From contig JAVMKO010000003.1 in the NCBI GenBank assembly GCA_032164245.1, forward strand, positions 66,100,390 to 66,164,389: a stretch of DNA of 64,000 bases. Direction: 5' to 3'. Position 1 is the first letter of the stretch. Every line of letters begins with the position of its first letter. The notes beneath the pieces were generated by a model that was not told where the DNA came from, ran no database searches, and saw only the letters and a program-made list of their open reading frames with translations. Both the position numbers and the translations under genes were made by a program. Shown here piece after piece: positions 11,651 to 21,259 of this stretch. The DNA comes from Sternotherus odoratus. Taxonomy: Eukaryota > Chordata > Testudines > Kinosternidae.

Positions 11651-12879
11651 GTGGGTTAAGAACTGTCTAACTGACGTCTCAAAAGTAGTTGCTAATGAGG
11701 AATCAAAATCGAGTGTGGGTGTTTTCAGTGAGATTCCACAGGGATTGGTCCCAGGTCTGATGCTATTCAACATTTTCATCAATAGAAGTAAATATAAAAT
11801 CAGTAGTGATAAAATGTGCAGGTGACGCAAAGATTGGCGGAGTGGAAAATAATGAAGACCGGGCAATCATGAGGGGTTTATCTAAACTGCCATGGAAGAC
11901 CCACAACAGAGTCGTGGTTGGCTCAGGTCACCTGACTCAGGGTTGCCAGGCTCGAACTGTGGAGCTATAAAATTGCAGCCTTGATGTTAGAGCTCAGGCT
12001 GGGGCTTGGGCTCAGGGGCCCTCCTCCCTTGCAGCCTGGGCTCCAGCCAAGCGCTAACGACTACACTGCAGTTTTATAGCCCTGTAGTCCGAGGTTGGTG
12101 AGACTGAGTCAGCTGACCTGGGCCAGCTGTGGGTCTCTTACTGCAATTCGACATATCCATAGAGTGATCTGTGTCACTGCATTCCTCTTTCCTGGAAATA
12201 CAATTTTGCATTTGGCTGTATTCAAATACATTCAGACAAACTGTTTTAACACCTCCAAATGCAAAGTTATCCATCTAAGGACGAGGAATACAGAACATCC
12301 CTATAGACTGAGGGACTGGATCCTGGAAAGCAGTGACTCTGAAAAGGATCTCAGCGGTCATAGTGGACAATCAACTCAACAATAGAGCCCAGTGTCATGC
12401 CGTGACAAAAAGGACTAATGTGATCCATGGCTGTATAAACCAGGAAGCAGTCTGTAGGAATAGGGAAGTTATTTGATCTCTGTATATGGCATTGGTGAGA
12501 TAGATAATGGGAATACTGCATTCAGTTCTGGTGTCCATATTTTTTAAAGGATCTTGAAAAACTGGAGAGGGTGCAGAAAAGAGACCCAAAAATGATCTGA
12601 GGACTGGAGAAAATGCCTTACAATGAGAGACTTAAGAATCGATCTAAAGTTTAATCTGTTTAGTTTATCAAAAAGAAGATTGAGCAGGGATTTGATTACT
12701 GTGTCACAGGGAGAAAAGATCAGATACTAACGGGCTCTTCAATCCAGCAGAGAAGGACCTAACAAAAAACAGCAGCTGAAAGCTGAAGCGAGACAAATTC
12801 AGATTAGAAATTAAATACAACTTTTTAACTGCTGGAACAAACTACCAAGGAAGGTGGTGGATTCTCCTTCTCTTGATAG
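11651..12879 (+). mobile_element. CR1/L3-type LINE, + strand, with nested miniature element
   Basis: The C-terminal half of a LINE reverse-transcriptase ORF in decayed form. It has GTCTAACTGACGTCTC, then the PQGLVPG-like region (CCACAGGGATTGGTCCCAGG) and a DDA/FADD-like remnant, and after a nested element resumes through TCTGGTGTCCATATTTTTTA, AGAGGGTGCAGAAAAGAGAC and GGTGGTGGATTCTCC. Many stops. The element ends or is truncated near 12879 where the next repeat starts. Confidence -1.
11872..12165. mobile_element. Miniature DNA element nested in the LINE
   Basis: Interrupts the LINE between the reverse-transcriptase and 3' segments. It is GC-rich, with left part GTTTATCTAAACTGCCATGG and an inverted-like right part (GGGCCAGCTGTGGGTCTC then CTGCAATTCGACATATCC). 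The two halves are partly complementary (GAGCTCAGGCT, GGGGCTTGGGCTC and the later TAGCCC words). This suggests a foldback MITE of the Harbinger-like set; ends are approximate. Confidence -1.
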
Positions 12880-12967
12880 AAGTAACAGAGTCCTGTGGCA
12901 CCTTAAAGACTAAAGTTTTGAAGCATAAGCTTTCATGGGCTAATACCCACTTTGTCGGATGCAAGCC
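12880..12967 (+). repeat. Fragment of the GGCACCTTAAAGACTAA repeat
   Basis: Reads AGAAGTAACAGAGTCCTG, GGCACCTTAAAGACTAAAG, AAGCATAAGCTTTCATGGGC and CCCACTTTGTCGGATGC. It is the best-preserved of the copies and inserted at or against the LINE 3' boundary. Confidence -1.
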
Positions 12968-13305
12968 CGGCTGCCCCCAGGCTCTCAGCTCCTTGTCAAA
13001 ACCAGGCTCCCAGCTGAAAGCTCCTTACATCAGCCTAACTCTGTAGTGTAGACCAAGCCTAAAACTTGGGTCAAAATAGTCGCAGTGCTCAGGCATGTGA
13101 AAAATCCACATCCCAGAGTGCTGTAGCTATGCCAACCTGGCCCCCGTGTCAGGGCAGGTTGGTCCATGGAAGAATGCTACTGTCACTCAAGGATGGAAAA
13201 ATCCCTTCCATCACTGTAGACTGCATATTCACTATGGGGCTATGCCAGCATAACGCAGCACTTTCGGTATGCCGCTAGAGTCCCCCGTAGTGTAGATAGG
13301 ACCAG
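12968..13305. repeat. Harbinger-like miniature element remnants
   Basis: Contains TGTAGTGTAGACCAAGCC at about 13043 and CGTAGTGTAGATAGGACC at about 13287. Both resemble right ends of the miniature elements in this window. They probably represent two adjacent or nested copies; boundaries are uncertain. Confidence -1.
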
Positions 13306-13379
13306 AGACAGTCTCCATGCTCTCTGTTCTGGTGCCTCAGTCGGGAGGAGCAAATGCAATCCTGTTAGGTTCCTGCAAT

Positions 13380-13870
13380 CCTAGGGTGGAGCATGCTCAG
13401 TCACTCTGTGTGCTCAGTTCAGTCACACACGCAAGCTGTGTGGGGATGGATGTATATGGCTCTGCTGAGCAGGTATGAACTGTTCTTTTCAGAGGCTTAT
13501 AATTTAATCAAATTTGGTCAGATTTTCACAGGAACAGTGCAAGACATATTCCTGACATTAGGGCAGAATCATATTTTTTTCTTAGCTTCATTCTCAAATG
13601 TCTTGCAAGACATATGCCTGACATTCTGCCCATGTTAATTGTTTATAACTGTTTCATTGAGAAGTTCTAGTGCCGCCATGCTTTGTACCTTCTCAATGAA
13701 ACCGTTCTAAACATTTAACATGGGCAGAATAATATTTTTTTTCTTAGCTTCATTCTCAAACAGCAGAATGGTTTTAGCTGAAACTTTCCCAAAAAAATTC
13801 AGCCTAAGGCAGCCATCCGGTATGGAAAAATGCAGGCCAAACTTTGCTTATAGTTTAGTTATAAGCAACT
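13380..13870. repeat. Repeat with inverted arms and a 38-bp direct duplication
   Basis: Left arm 13624-13664 (TTCTGCCCATG to TTGAGAAG) pairs imperfectly with right arm 13689-13729 (CTTCTCAATG to CATGGGCAGAA) around a loop of about 24 bases. A direct repeat GGGCAGAAT plus CTTAGCTTCATTCTCAAA occurs at 13561-13598 and again at about 13722-13760. It resembles the repeat at 4.4-4.9 kb. Class unknown. Confidence -1.
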
Positions 13871-14009
13871 GAAAACATGGTTTTATAACAAAGTAGCTAC
13901 CATTGCCACTGATAATTTTCTATCTAATCTATCTCTGATGTTGTTATACCTAAAATAAAATAGTGGGGGTAGACATCTTTGCATCTAAAGCACCTTCCCT
14001 GGGAGGCCC

Positions 14010-14021
14010 TCAAAGCATTAT
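14010..14021. repeat. Target-site duplication, left, of 5S SINE copy 1
   Basis: TCAAAGCATTAT, repeated exactly at 14255-14266 on the other side of the element. In minus-strand orientation the unit is TSD, 5S head, tail, GA repeat, TSD. Confidence -1.
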
Positions 14022-14254
14022 CTCTCTCTCTTTGCCTGTCACCCGCCAGCCGGGGTATGGGCCACCAACTGGTGTTGGTGTTTCAGTAGCAATTGGTTCC
14101 CTTACGGGGTGGAGTTGCTAGCCCCACGCCCATGTTAAGCCTACAGCACCTGGTATTCCCAGGAGGTCTCCCATCCAAGTACTAGCCAGGCCCGACCCTC
14201 CTTAGCTTCCGAGATCAGACGGGATCGGGCGTGTTTAGGGTGGTTTAGCCGTAT
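14022..14254 (-). mobile_element. 5S rRNA-derived SINE, copy 1
   Basis: Read on the minus strand, 14139-14253 is almost a complete 5S rRNA: TACGGCTAAACCACCC at the 5' end, the A-box/intermediate region AGCTAAGGAGGGTCGGGCC, the C-box GGATGGGAGACC and the 3' end AATACCAGGTGCTGTAGGC. No T-run terminator follows; instead a tail of about 110 bases (GGGCGTGGGGCTAGC and ACACCAACACCAGTTGGTGG) runs to a short GA repeat. The unit is flanked by the 12-bp direct repeat TCAAAGCATTAT (14010-14021, 14255-14266), a target-site duplication. This makes it a retroposed SINE rather than a 5S gene. Confidence -1.
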
Positions 14255-14266
14255 TCAAAGCATTAT

Positions 14267-15299
14267 ACAGAACATTAATTAATTGTGTCTTTTTCTCATT
14301 TATCCTTGATTTATCATGTCCAACAACATTACATAATTTAGGACAGAAAAAATGAGTGAGTAGCAGAGAGTATCAGTTGTCCTTGGAAATTCTTATTGAT
14401 TGCACTGTAATGTTGCAGCAACATCTCAGAAGATATCAGGTGGAGTTTTCCCAAACAGGCATATGTCAGCTGATATGGTGTGATATGTGATCATCTCCTT
14501 GGAACAAAAGCACACCAATGAACGTAATACATTACAGATTTTTTTCAACCGTGCTAGAACCCTTGCGTGTTCCAGAGTGCCAGAATTCTTGATGGGTTTA
14601 TGCTGGAGAGGATGTGTGAGAGGATGAACTCTCTTGTATAAGTTGTAGAAACAAGTAATTATTTACCGTCTGAGCACAAAGTCAGACTTGTTCTCATGGC
14701 AGTATGTCATAAATTTGGATCTTGGGTAAACTCAGGGACAAATCAATCTGTAATGATACAAGTCCTGAGAATTCCCAGTGATGATCAACTAACATAGGAG
14801 CAAGAAAACAGAAAGATAAGACAAACATATACAATTAATTGGTTTATTTGTTCATGTGACAGCATTCAAGAACATAATTTATAACAAAGCAGGATGAAAG
14901 AGGTTTAACCTGTTTTGGTTGCTTTAAAAAAAATCATGATGTGTAACAACCTTTCTGTACTTCTGACCCACCAGAGATTCATGCTAGTAGTTCAGAACCT
15001 GCCATGTGTTGCACATAATCTTCTACCATTTGGAACTGATACCATAATTTTGTTTGTCTTTGTACCAAGACATTTCTCAATGTCCTCTGATGTTCCAGAA
15101 TATAGCTGTTTTTATGAAACATCTATTCTTTGCTTCGACATCCTCTTCTGTTCCAGGCTCCAGATAAACAAACAGATTTAATTAGTTAGACGTACCTGAG
15201 AGAGGCGGTGAGCATAGGACTGAGATGGAACTCCTGAGTTGTAATGCTGATATTGTCTCCCTTCCACTCTCTGTGCCCTTGGAATATATATATATATAG
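14267..15299. other. Intron sequence, nothing recognised
   Basis: Unique AT-rich DNA between the first 5S SINE and the palindrome. It ends in a short AT dinucleotide run at 15284-15297. No gene or repeat family seen. Confidence -1.
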
Positions 15300-15425
15300 A
15301 AGTTTATTCTTCACATAGCGGTATAGTGAGAGAGAGAGAGAGAGAGAGAGACATTATATATATATATATAATGTCTCTCTCTCTCTCTCTCTCTCTCACT
15401 ATACCGCTATGTGAAGAATAAACTT
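15300..15425. repeat. 126-bp perfect palindrome with (AG)n, (TA)n and (CT)n core
   Basis: Left arm AAGTTTATTCTTCACATAGC then GGTATAGTG and an (AG) run and ACAT, then a central (TA) run. The right arm is the exact reverse complement. I checked the pairing across the arms and found no mismatch from 15300/15425 to the centre between 15362 and 15363; the next outer pair (15299/15426) does not match. It could be a foldback miniature element or a palindromic duplication. Confidence -1.
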
Positions 15426-16003
15426 ACCGGTAGCTACATGACAAGAGTTTGCAAAGTTTAGTTATGTCAGGTTCTATTTACCACACAAAGTGCTATATTG
15501 TACACAAAATGTTTGCAAAGTGCTATAGACCACATAGCTAATATGTAAAGAGAGAGGTTGCAATTAAAATGGAGCCTAAGGAACAGGATCCTGTCAATTA
15601 AATTACACCCATAATTATCACTAATTACCAGATTTTAGAAGACTGTCAGATGGATTAGACCAGATGCCTTGAAATGAACAAAATGTTTAATAAACAACAT
15701 TTTTCCTTCCTTACACATTTGGTCAGTTAAAGAGCTATGATAATATAAATATAGAGAGAGGTCAAATAAACATTTCTCCCTCATTTATTTTAAAAGCACA
15801 GATACTAATTAGATGTAAAATTCTCAAATTTACTAACTGGAAATTATAAACATGTAAATAAAATATTTCATGAGACTGAAGTCACATGAAGTTTTTCATG
15901 ACTGTATGGAAAGTCTCTCTTTTCCCCTGCTTTTTCTTCCATTCTATTTTAGTGACATTTGACCTTGTTTTAAAATGGTAAACTGCCACAACTGTGACTC
16001 TTC
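15426..16003. other. Intron sequence, nothing recognised
   Basis: AT-rich, with short direct repeats such as CAAAGTGCTATA (about 15485 and 15515). No gene or known repeat is supported. Confidence -1.
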
Positions 16004-16014
16004 AGTCTTAGTCT

Positions 16015-16241
16015 CTCTCTCTGCCCATCACCCCCCAGCCGGGGTATGGACCACCAACTGGTGTTGGTGTTTCAGTAGCAGTTGGTTCCCTTATGGGGTG
16101 GAGTTGCTAGCCCCACGCCCATGTTAAGCCTACAGCACCTGGTATTCCCAGGAGGTCTCCCATCCAAGTACTAGCCAGGCCCGACCCTGCTTAGCTTCCG
16201 AGATCAGACAGGATTGGGCGTGTTCAGGGTGGTTTATCCGT
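16015..16241 (-). mobile_element. 5S rRNA-derived SINE, copy 2
   Basis: Same structure as the copy at 14.0-14.25 kb: a minus-strand 5S-like head (16128-16241, with AGCTAAGCAGGGTCGGGCC and GGATGGGAGACC intact), the same roughly 110-base tail and a terminal GA repeat. The flanks are different: AGTCTTAGTCT occurs at 16004-16014 and 16242-16252. Both copies begin at the same 5S position, about two nucleotides in. Separate duplications mean independent insertions, so a mobile family exists. Confidence -1.
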
Positions 16242-16252
16242 AGTCTTAGTCT
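16242..16252. repeat. Target-site duplication, right, of 5S SINE copy 2
   Basis: AGTCTTAGTCT, identical to 16004-16014 on the other side. It is unrelated to the duplication flanking copy 1. Confidence -1.
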
Positions 16253-16456
16253 AGTATAACTTAAATAGATAGAAGTATACATTCTAGATATAGGAAAGGT
16301 CTTATTCTTAAGGACTAGAACATATTCTAGCTGCTCTCAACATTGCATGATGCACCTTTTAAAGATGCTCTCACCTATGCATAGCAAATGCTGCCCTCTG
16401 CTGGCACTATTCACTTATATAAAAGTATCCAAAGCACACCTTAGCCTACTAACTAC

Positions 16457-16755
16457 GGGCTGGTCTCCACTGGGGGGGTGGGGGGGTCGACTGCAGATAT
16501 GCAACTTCACCTACGTGAATCACGTAGCTGAAGTTTGCGTATCTGCAGCCAACTTCCTGTCCGTCCTCATGGCGGCGGCAGTCGGTAGCGCGCTCCCCCG
16601 TTGACTCCAGCTTGCGCCTCCTGGCAAGCTGGAGTTCCGGAGTCGACGGGGGCGCCGTGAGCGATCGATTTCTCGCGTCTTCATAAGACGCGAGAAATCG
16701 ATCGCCAGAAGATCGATGGCTACCCACCGATTCGGCGGGTAGTGAAGACATACCC
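16457..16755. mobile_element. Harbinger-type miniature element with strong hairpins
   Basis: Starts GGGCTGGTCTCCACT and ends AGTGAAGACATACCC. The 3-bp TAC repeats on both sides (16454-16456, 16756-16758). Inside are CTTCACCTACGTGAAT then CACGTAGCTGAAG, and a near-perfect stem GCGATCGATTTCTCGCGTCT with its complement (about 16661-16703). The GC-rich frames on both strands here are not genes. Confidence -1.
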
Positions 16756-16789
16756 TACGCTATAGTTAGGTCGTCGTAAGGCAGTTTAT

Positions 16790-17815
16790 GTCGACCTAAG
16801 ACCTTATCTACGCTACAACGTTTTGTCGACAAAAGGCAGCTTTTGTCAACAAAACAGTGAATGAGTACACACTGCAATGCAACTTTTGGTGGCAAAAACG
16901 CCCTGTTTTGGCAACAAAATAAAACCACCCCACAAGAGACATAAATAGCTTTTTGAACAAAATTTTTGTCGAGGTGCTAGTGTAGACACCACACTTGATT
17001 TTATCACTTTAGTTGACCTTCAGGAGGTGTCCCACGATGCCCATCCTGACCGCTCTGGTCAACAGTTTGAACTTTGCTGCCCTGCAGCCAGGTAAACAAC
17101 CATCCACCCCTCCTCCATAGAAACTCTGGGAAATTTTGAAATTCCATTTCCTGTTGACTCAGGGTGGAGAGGTCTCATCGTATCTTCCCAGGTGACTGTA
17201 GAAGCTTATCACAGCAAACGAAATCCCACTTGCTCCTGGGGTCCCAGCTCACTGTTCCACGCCAGGTGCCCAGGTGCTGACTGGAGTCCCCACTCTTCAC
17301 TGGGAGCCTAGCTGCACCAAAGCTCTTGGCTCCTCTCTGGAAGCTCAGCTGCACCAACACACTCAGCTCCCCATTGGGAGCCCAGGCGACTGCCCCATTC
17401 ATGGAGGGAAGTGGGGAGGCAAGATTCTGAGTGGCTGCCCCACTCCCAATGGAGAGCATGGAGTTGAGAGACCCAGGGGCTGCCATGCCCCTGGTGGAGA
17501 GCAGGGAACTGAGAGCATGGGAGGGAACAGCCGGGCTCCCAGCAGGCAAAGGAGAGCGGGGTCGGGGATGAAGCTGCTGGTGGGGAACAAGGAGCCGGGA
17601 GCCCATGGCACAGAGCAGTGAGTGGAACTGAGAGAGCCCGGGCTCTCAGCTCCCCACACTGTTCCTCTTAGGTCGAAGGAAGTGGTCCAGGTCAGGACGC
17701 ACAACACCTACTGAAGGAAGGCAGTGTGGACATGACCCACCACAGCAATTACTGCCATAGCTCTAAGTCAATCTATATAGTTTGACTTAAGTTTTTAATG
17801 TAGCCATGCCCTTAC
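16790..17815. mobile_element. Larger Harbinger-like DNA element, decayed
   Basis: Left end GACCTTATCTACGCTACAAC followed by TTTTGTCGACAAAAGG; right end, complemented, GGGTAAGGGCATGGCTACAT. These resemble the GTCTAcACT termini elsewhere. The interior has CAGGAGGTGTCCCACGATGC and a purine-rich 300-bp tract with open frames on both strands (17175-17621) that read as low-complexity. No transposase is recognisable. Limits approximate. Confidence -1.
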
Positions 17816-18640
17816 CCTATTTTTATATTGATAATCTAACTTTATGTTCTGATGTGCTACATATATATTGCATTTTCATTATTATCCTAAGTAGTTAAAT
17901 AGCTCCTTCCAGCCAAGAATCTCTCGGGAAAATTAAGATTTGTGCTGTTATAACCCACCCCCTCTCAAGTCCCTTGTGGTCTCCTGTCAATACATCCCTC
18001 AAACTGTAAGTACTAGCGTGTCTAGTGTGAAAGGGGTTTTGAATGACTAATAGGCCGAGAGAAGAGCCTTTTCTTTGACTCTCAAAATGCTAAATCACAC
18101 TCTGTTGAGCACTAAAATAGTTTCCTTTTCTCACCCAACCTATGCAGTGGTTTTGCAATATTGTCAAATCCACGAATAAACCATAAGAGCAGAGCGTTAA
18201 AAACTCTGCACTTGTGTGAGTGTCTGGCTTTTGACACTGGAAATTCCCTACTCAGTCATTCTGTACCCAGAAACAACTCACAATTTCTTTGGGTTCAGTT
18301 TTAAATTGGCCACCTTCAGCTTTATAAGACCCCTTCCCTGGCATTAATTACACAGTTATTAGCCAAAATGAAATCCAAACAAATTATCATCCACTATTTC
18401 AGCTACCCACACTTCTTGCTTGAATTCCAGAGGTCCAGCCTTCACACAGTGTCCTGAAAGAGGTTGGGATCCTATTGAAAAAATAGTATGTGATCATGTA
18501 ATTAAAGACTTTATCATAATGCGTATGCACAAGGAAGCTGAATTAAGGTTGTACAAGCAACCTGAATTCTGGCATTTCCTAACTTTTGAGGGTTTAACTT
18601 TGCAACCTTAACAATGTTATTTGAATGTGGGTCTTTTGTG
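17816..18640. other. Intron sequence, nothing recognised
   Basis: Unique DNA; the short frame at 18420-18611 has no recognisable domain or splice context. Confidence -1.
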
Positions 18641-18644
18641 TGTA

Positions 18645-18770
18645 ATTAACATAGGAACCACCATACCAGATCAGATCATTGGTCTGTCTAGTTCAGTATC
18701 TTGTCTCTGGAAGTAGCCAATATCAGAGGCTTCAGTGGAAGGTGCAAGAAACCTCACAGTGGACCTTTTA
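18645..18770 (-). mobile_element. CR1 LINE 3' end fragment
   Basis: Begins AACATAGGAACCACCATACC then GATCAGATCATTGGTCTGTC, complementary to the canonical CR1 tail. Short, 5'-truncated and diverged. Confidence -1.
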
Positions 18771-19742
18771 AAGAACAGTCCATGTCAGTAGGTGATTATG
18801 AAAATTTCTGAGAGTGAAACTTCAGACTGTAACCATAGGTAAAATGTACTCACTGTCTTTTACCTTTAAATTCACAAAGCTGTCCAGTACACTTACGCTG
18901 TCAACCAGGCCTCGTTTTACATTTTTTATACCATACTCCTCACCTTGGTATCGGAGTGTTTAGCTGTCTATGTTCTTCATCTTCAGCCTCAGACATGTAA
19001 CTGAATCACAGGTCATGCCCCGAGTTCTGTTAGTTCTCTTTTGAATCATAACCGTAATCGGTATTTGTCTTGATTCTGTGAAGCATCAGCCAAACTGCTT
19101 ACAGAAGAATGATTTCCCTGGAATTTATGGAAAGGGCTTTATATATTTGTTGTTCAATATGTAAATTCACAAGCATCTAGGTTTTGAACAGTTTTTGACT
19201 TTTAGTAAATGTATCCTAAATTGTATTGTTGTGTACATGATTTTCAGAACTTAGTATTCTTAATTATCAACCACTAGTCTTATGTATTTCATTAAGGCTG
19301 TACCTGTAATCTATTTCAGCATCAATCAATATATTTTCCCTTAATTTAGAAAAGGACATTTCATCCTAGCTTATGTAAGGCATCTTTCATCTACAAAAAA
19401 CAAGGTTTTTATAGGACATACTGTGTTGTCATTGCCGAGCGGGATGTTTTATACTCTTGTTAAATGAAGAGCTGGCTATCCATGTATCACTACCAGGAAT
19501 ATATAATGGAAATAGAAAAGTAACTCTGAGAACAGTACAGTCTACAGAGAACACTAAATAATAAACCTCTTATTTGAACAGACATGATGATAGCAGAACA
19601 CGCATTAACTAGACAGAGAAACAAAAATGTATAAAGTTGACCGCTCAGTCAGGCAAACTGAAGTGAACTAGCCTCTTGGTCAGGAGGTAGCCCATGTTGG
19701 TGCTAATGCATTTTGCATTAGTGTGGTGTTGATAAAATCTTA
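18771..19742. other. Intron sequence, nothing recognised
   Basis: AT-rich unique sequence up to the hAT miniature element. No feature supported. Confidence -1.
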
Positions 19743-19750
19743 AGGCCTGG

Positions 19751-20223
19751 CAGGGCTGGCGACAGAAATTTGGGGGCCCCCTACTTTGATAGTTTGGCCC
19801 CCCCCCAGCCCAGCCGACAGCGGCTGGGCCCCCCCCCCAGCCCAGTCCAGCCAGCGCTCCCCTCCCTCCCAGCACTGCCGACAGTGGATGCCCCCCCCCC
19901 AGCCCAGCCGGCCCCCCCCCCCCCCCAGCCCAGCCGACAGCGGCTGGGCCCCCCCCCCCAGCCCAGCCCAGCCGGCGCTCCCCTCCCCCCAGCCCAGCCC
20001 GTGCCCCCCCCACCCCCGGGCAGCGAGAGCTGCGTGAGCAGCCCTCCCCCCCGCCCTCCCCCGACAGCGCTGCTGCCGGCCGGGCTCACAGCTCCTGCTC
20101 CTCCCCGCCCCTTCCCCACTCTCCAGGTCCGGTGACAACGGGTACAGCTGTGTACCGGGGGCCCCCTAAAGTCGGGGGGCCCGGTACAGCTGTACCCGTA
20201 GTACCCCCCTGTCGCCAGCCCTG
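19751..20223. mobile_element. hAT miniature element with internal C-rich minisatellite
   Basis: A 473-bp element bounded by perfect 15-bp terminal inverted repeats CAGGGCTGGCGACAG and CTGTCGCCAGCCCTG. It is flanked by the 8-bp duplication AGGCCTGG (19743-19750, 20224-20231), the hAT signature. The interior consists of runs of C8-C14 alternating with AGCCCAGCCGACAGCGGCTGG units. The open frames of 80-130 residues on both strands are proline- or glycine-rich translations of this repeat and not proteins. Confidence -1.
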
Positions 20224-20231
20224 AGGCCTGG

Positions 20232-21118
20232 CATCAGAATTAATTACAGAAAGCTACAGAGAAGGTGGCCCAATGAAAGATATTACCTCACTCACCATGT
20301 GTGTCTCATATCCTAGACCAACGTGGCTACAAAAACAATGCAAACAGCTTAAATAATGCAGAAGATCATTTTAAAGAAATTTGCTTGTGTGTGCTTGCAT
20401 GTGATATTTATCTCCGTGTGTATCTTCTGTTAATGATTTCAGATCTTTAAATAAACATTTAACCTTTTCATTAAAGCTTTTAATTCAGTATTAATGGTAT
20501 ATCAAGTTTTGTTTGTAGTATCTTGACATCTCTTTTAAATATAGTTTCGTCAGAAATTTTGCTGTAACTAAAGGTTTTTGTCTGATTCCCCTGACTTTCA
20601 GAATCTGGAAAGTTAGACAATTGCCAAATACAATTCTAATTAAGATTTAGTATCTAAACTATGGATTTGTGTTTTGACTGCAGATTTTGCTACTGAAAAG
20701 CATCAATAATGGATATTGCTAATAGCTGTCCAAATTATTCAAAATTTGGATTGACTTTGTAGCTAGACAATATTCCTCTTCAGATTTTGGCTTACTGCTG
20801 TTATTGGGTTTAAGATTGTCATAGGGGTCATAACATGTTGTCAAGAAGCAGGTGAGAAGTTTTCAAATGAGCTAAATTCTAAACAACCAAGCACTATTAG
20901 GTTGAGACATCAACAACAGGAGTGGGCAATCAGAAATGGAACACGCTGAAACCGAAGCTTCTCTGAGACAAATGATATAAAGGAGGAAAATAAGAAATAT
21001 TTTGGTGTAGTTTTCATCCACCATACTGTAATTGTAGTATTTTGAAATGTAGGATTAATGTATCATTCTGTATATAGTGGGCATTCCAGTGATCTTTTTT
21101 TATTATTATTTATTTCAG
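20232..21118. other. Intron sequence upstream of the AFG1L exon at 21119
   Basis: Contains at 20262-20345 a fragment of the repeat also near 7.9 kb (CCCAATGAAAGATATTACCTC then CTAGACCAACGTGGC). The rest is unique AT-rich DNA leading into a pyrimidine tract and acceptor. Confidence -1.
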
Positions 21119-21259
21119 CCAGTTGGAGCTAGTGACTATTTGGAAATATCTAAGAATTTTGACACAGTCTTTGTTCATAACATACCACTATTTACCATAG
21201 CAAAAAGGACCCAAGTTCGCCGCTTCATTACTCTTATTGATACATTTTATGAACATAAG
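21119..21259 (+). CDS. AFG1L: AFG1L coding exon (third from last)
   Basis: The acceptor is TTTATTTCAG and the donor is GTGAGA. The exon is exactly 47 codons, phase 0 at both ends: PVGASDYLEISKNFDTVFVH, then NIPLFTIAKRTQVRRFITLI, then DTFYEHK. The RRFITLIDxFYE block is a conserved AFG1-family motif in the C-terminal part of the ATPase core and includes basic residues near the nucleotide. Continuity with the preceding CDR end is clean, so I see no need for an extra exon in the long intron. Confidence -1.

Noticed and set aside
14139..14253. A functional 5S rRNA gene on the minus strand
   Set aside because: It lacks the T-run terminator, is followed by a SINE-like tail, carries substitutions and is flanked by a target-site duplication; the same holds at 16128-16241.
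19770..20138. Open frames of 83-132 residues on both strands rich in P or G/A
   Set aside because: They are translations of a C-rich minisatellite inside an hAT miniature element.
3752..21118. An additional AFG1L exon in the long intron
   Set aside because: The flanking exons join in phase 0 with no missing residues of the family pattern, and no conserved AFG1 segment was found in between.
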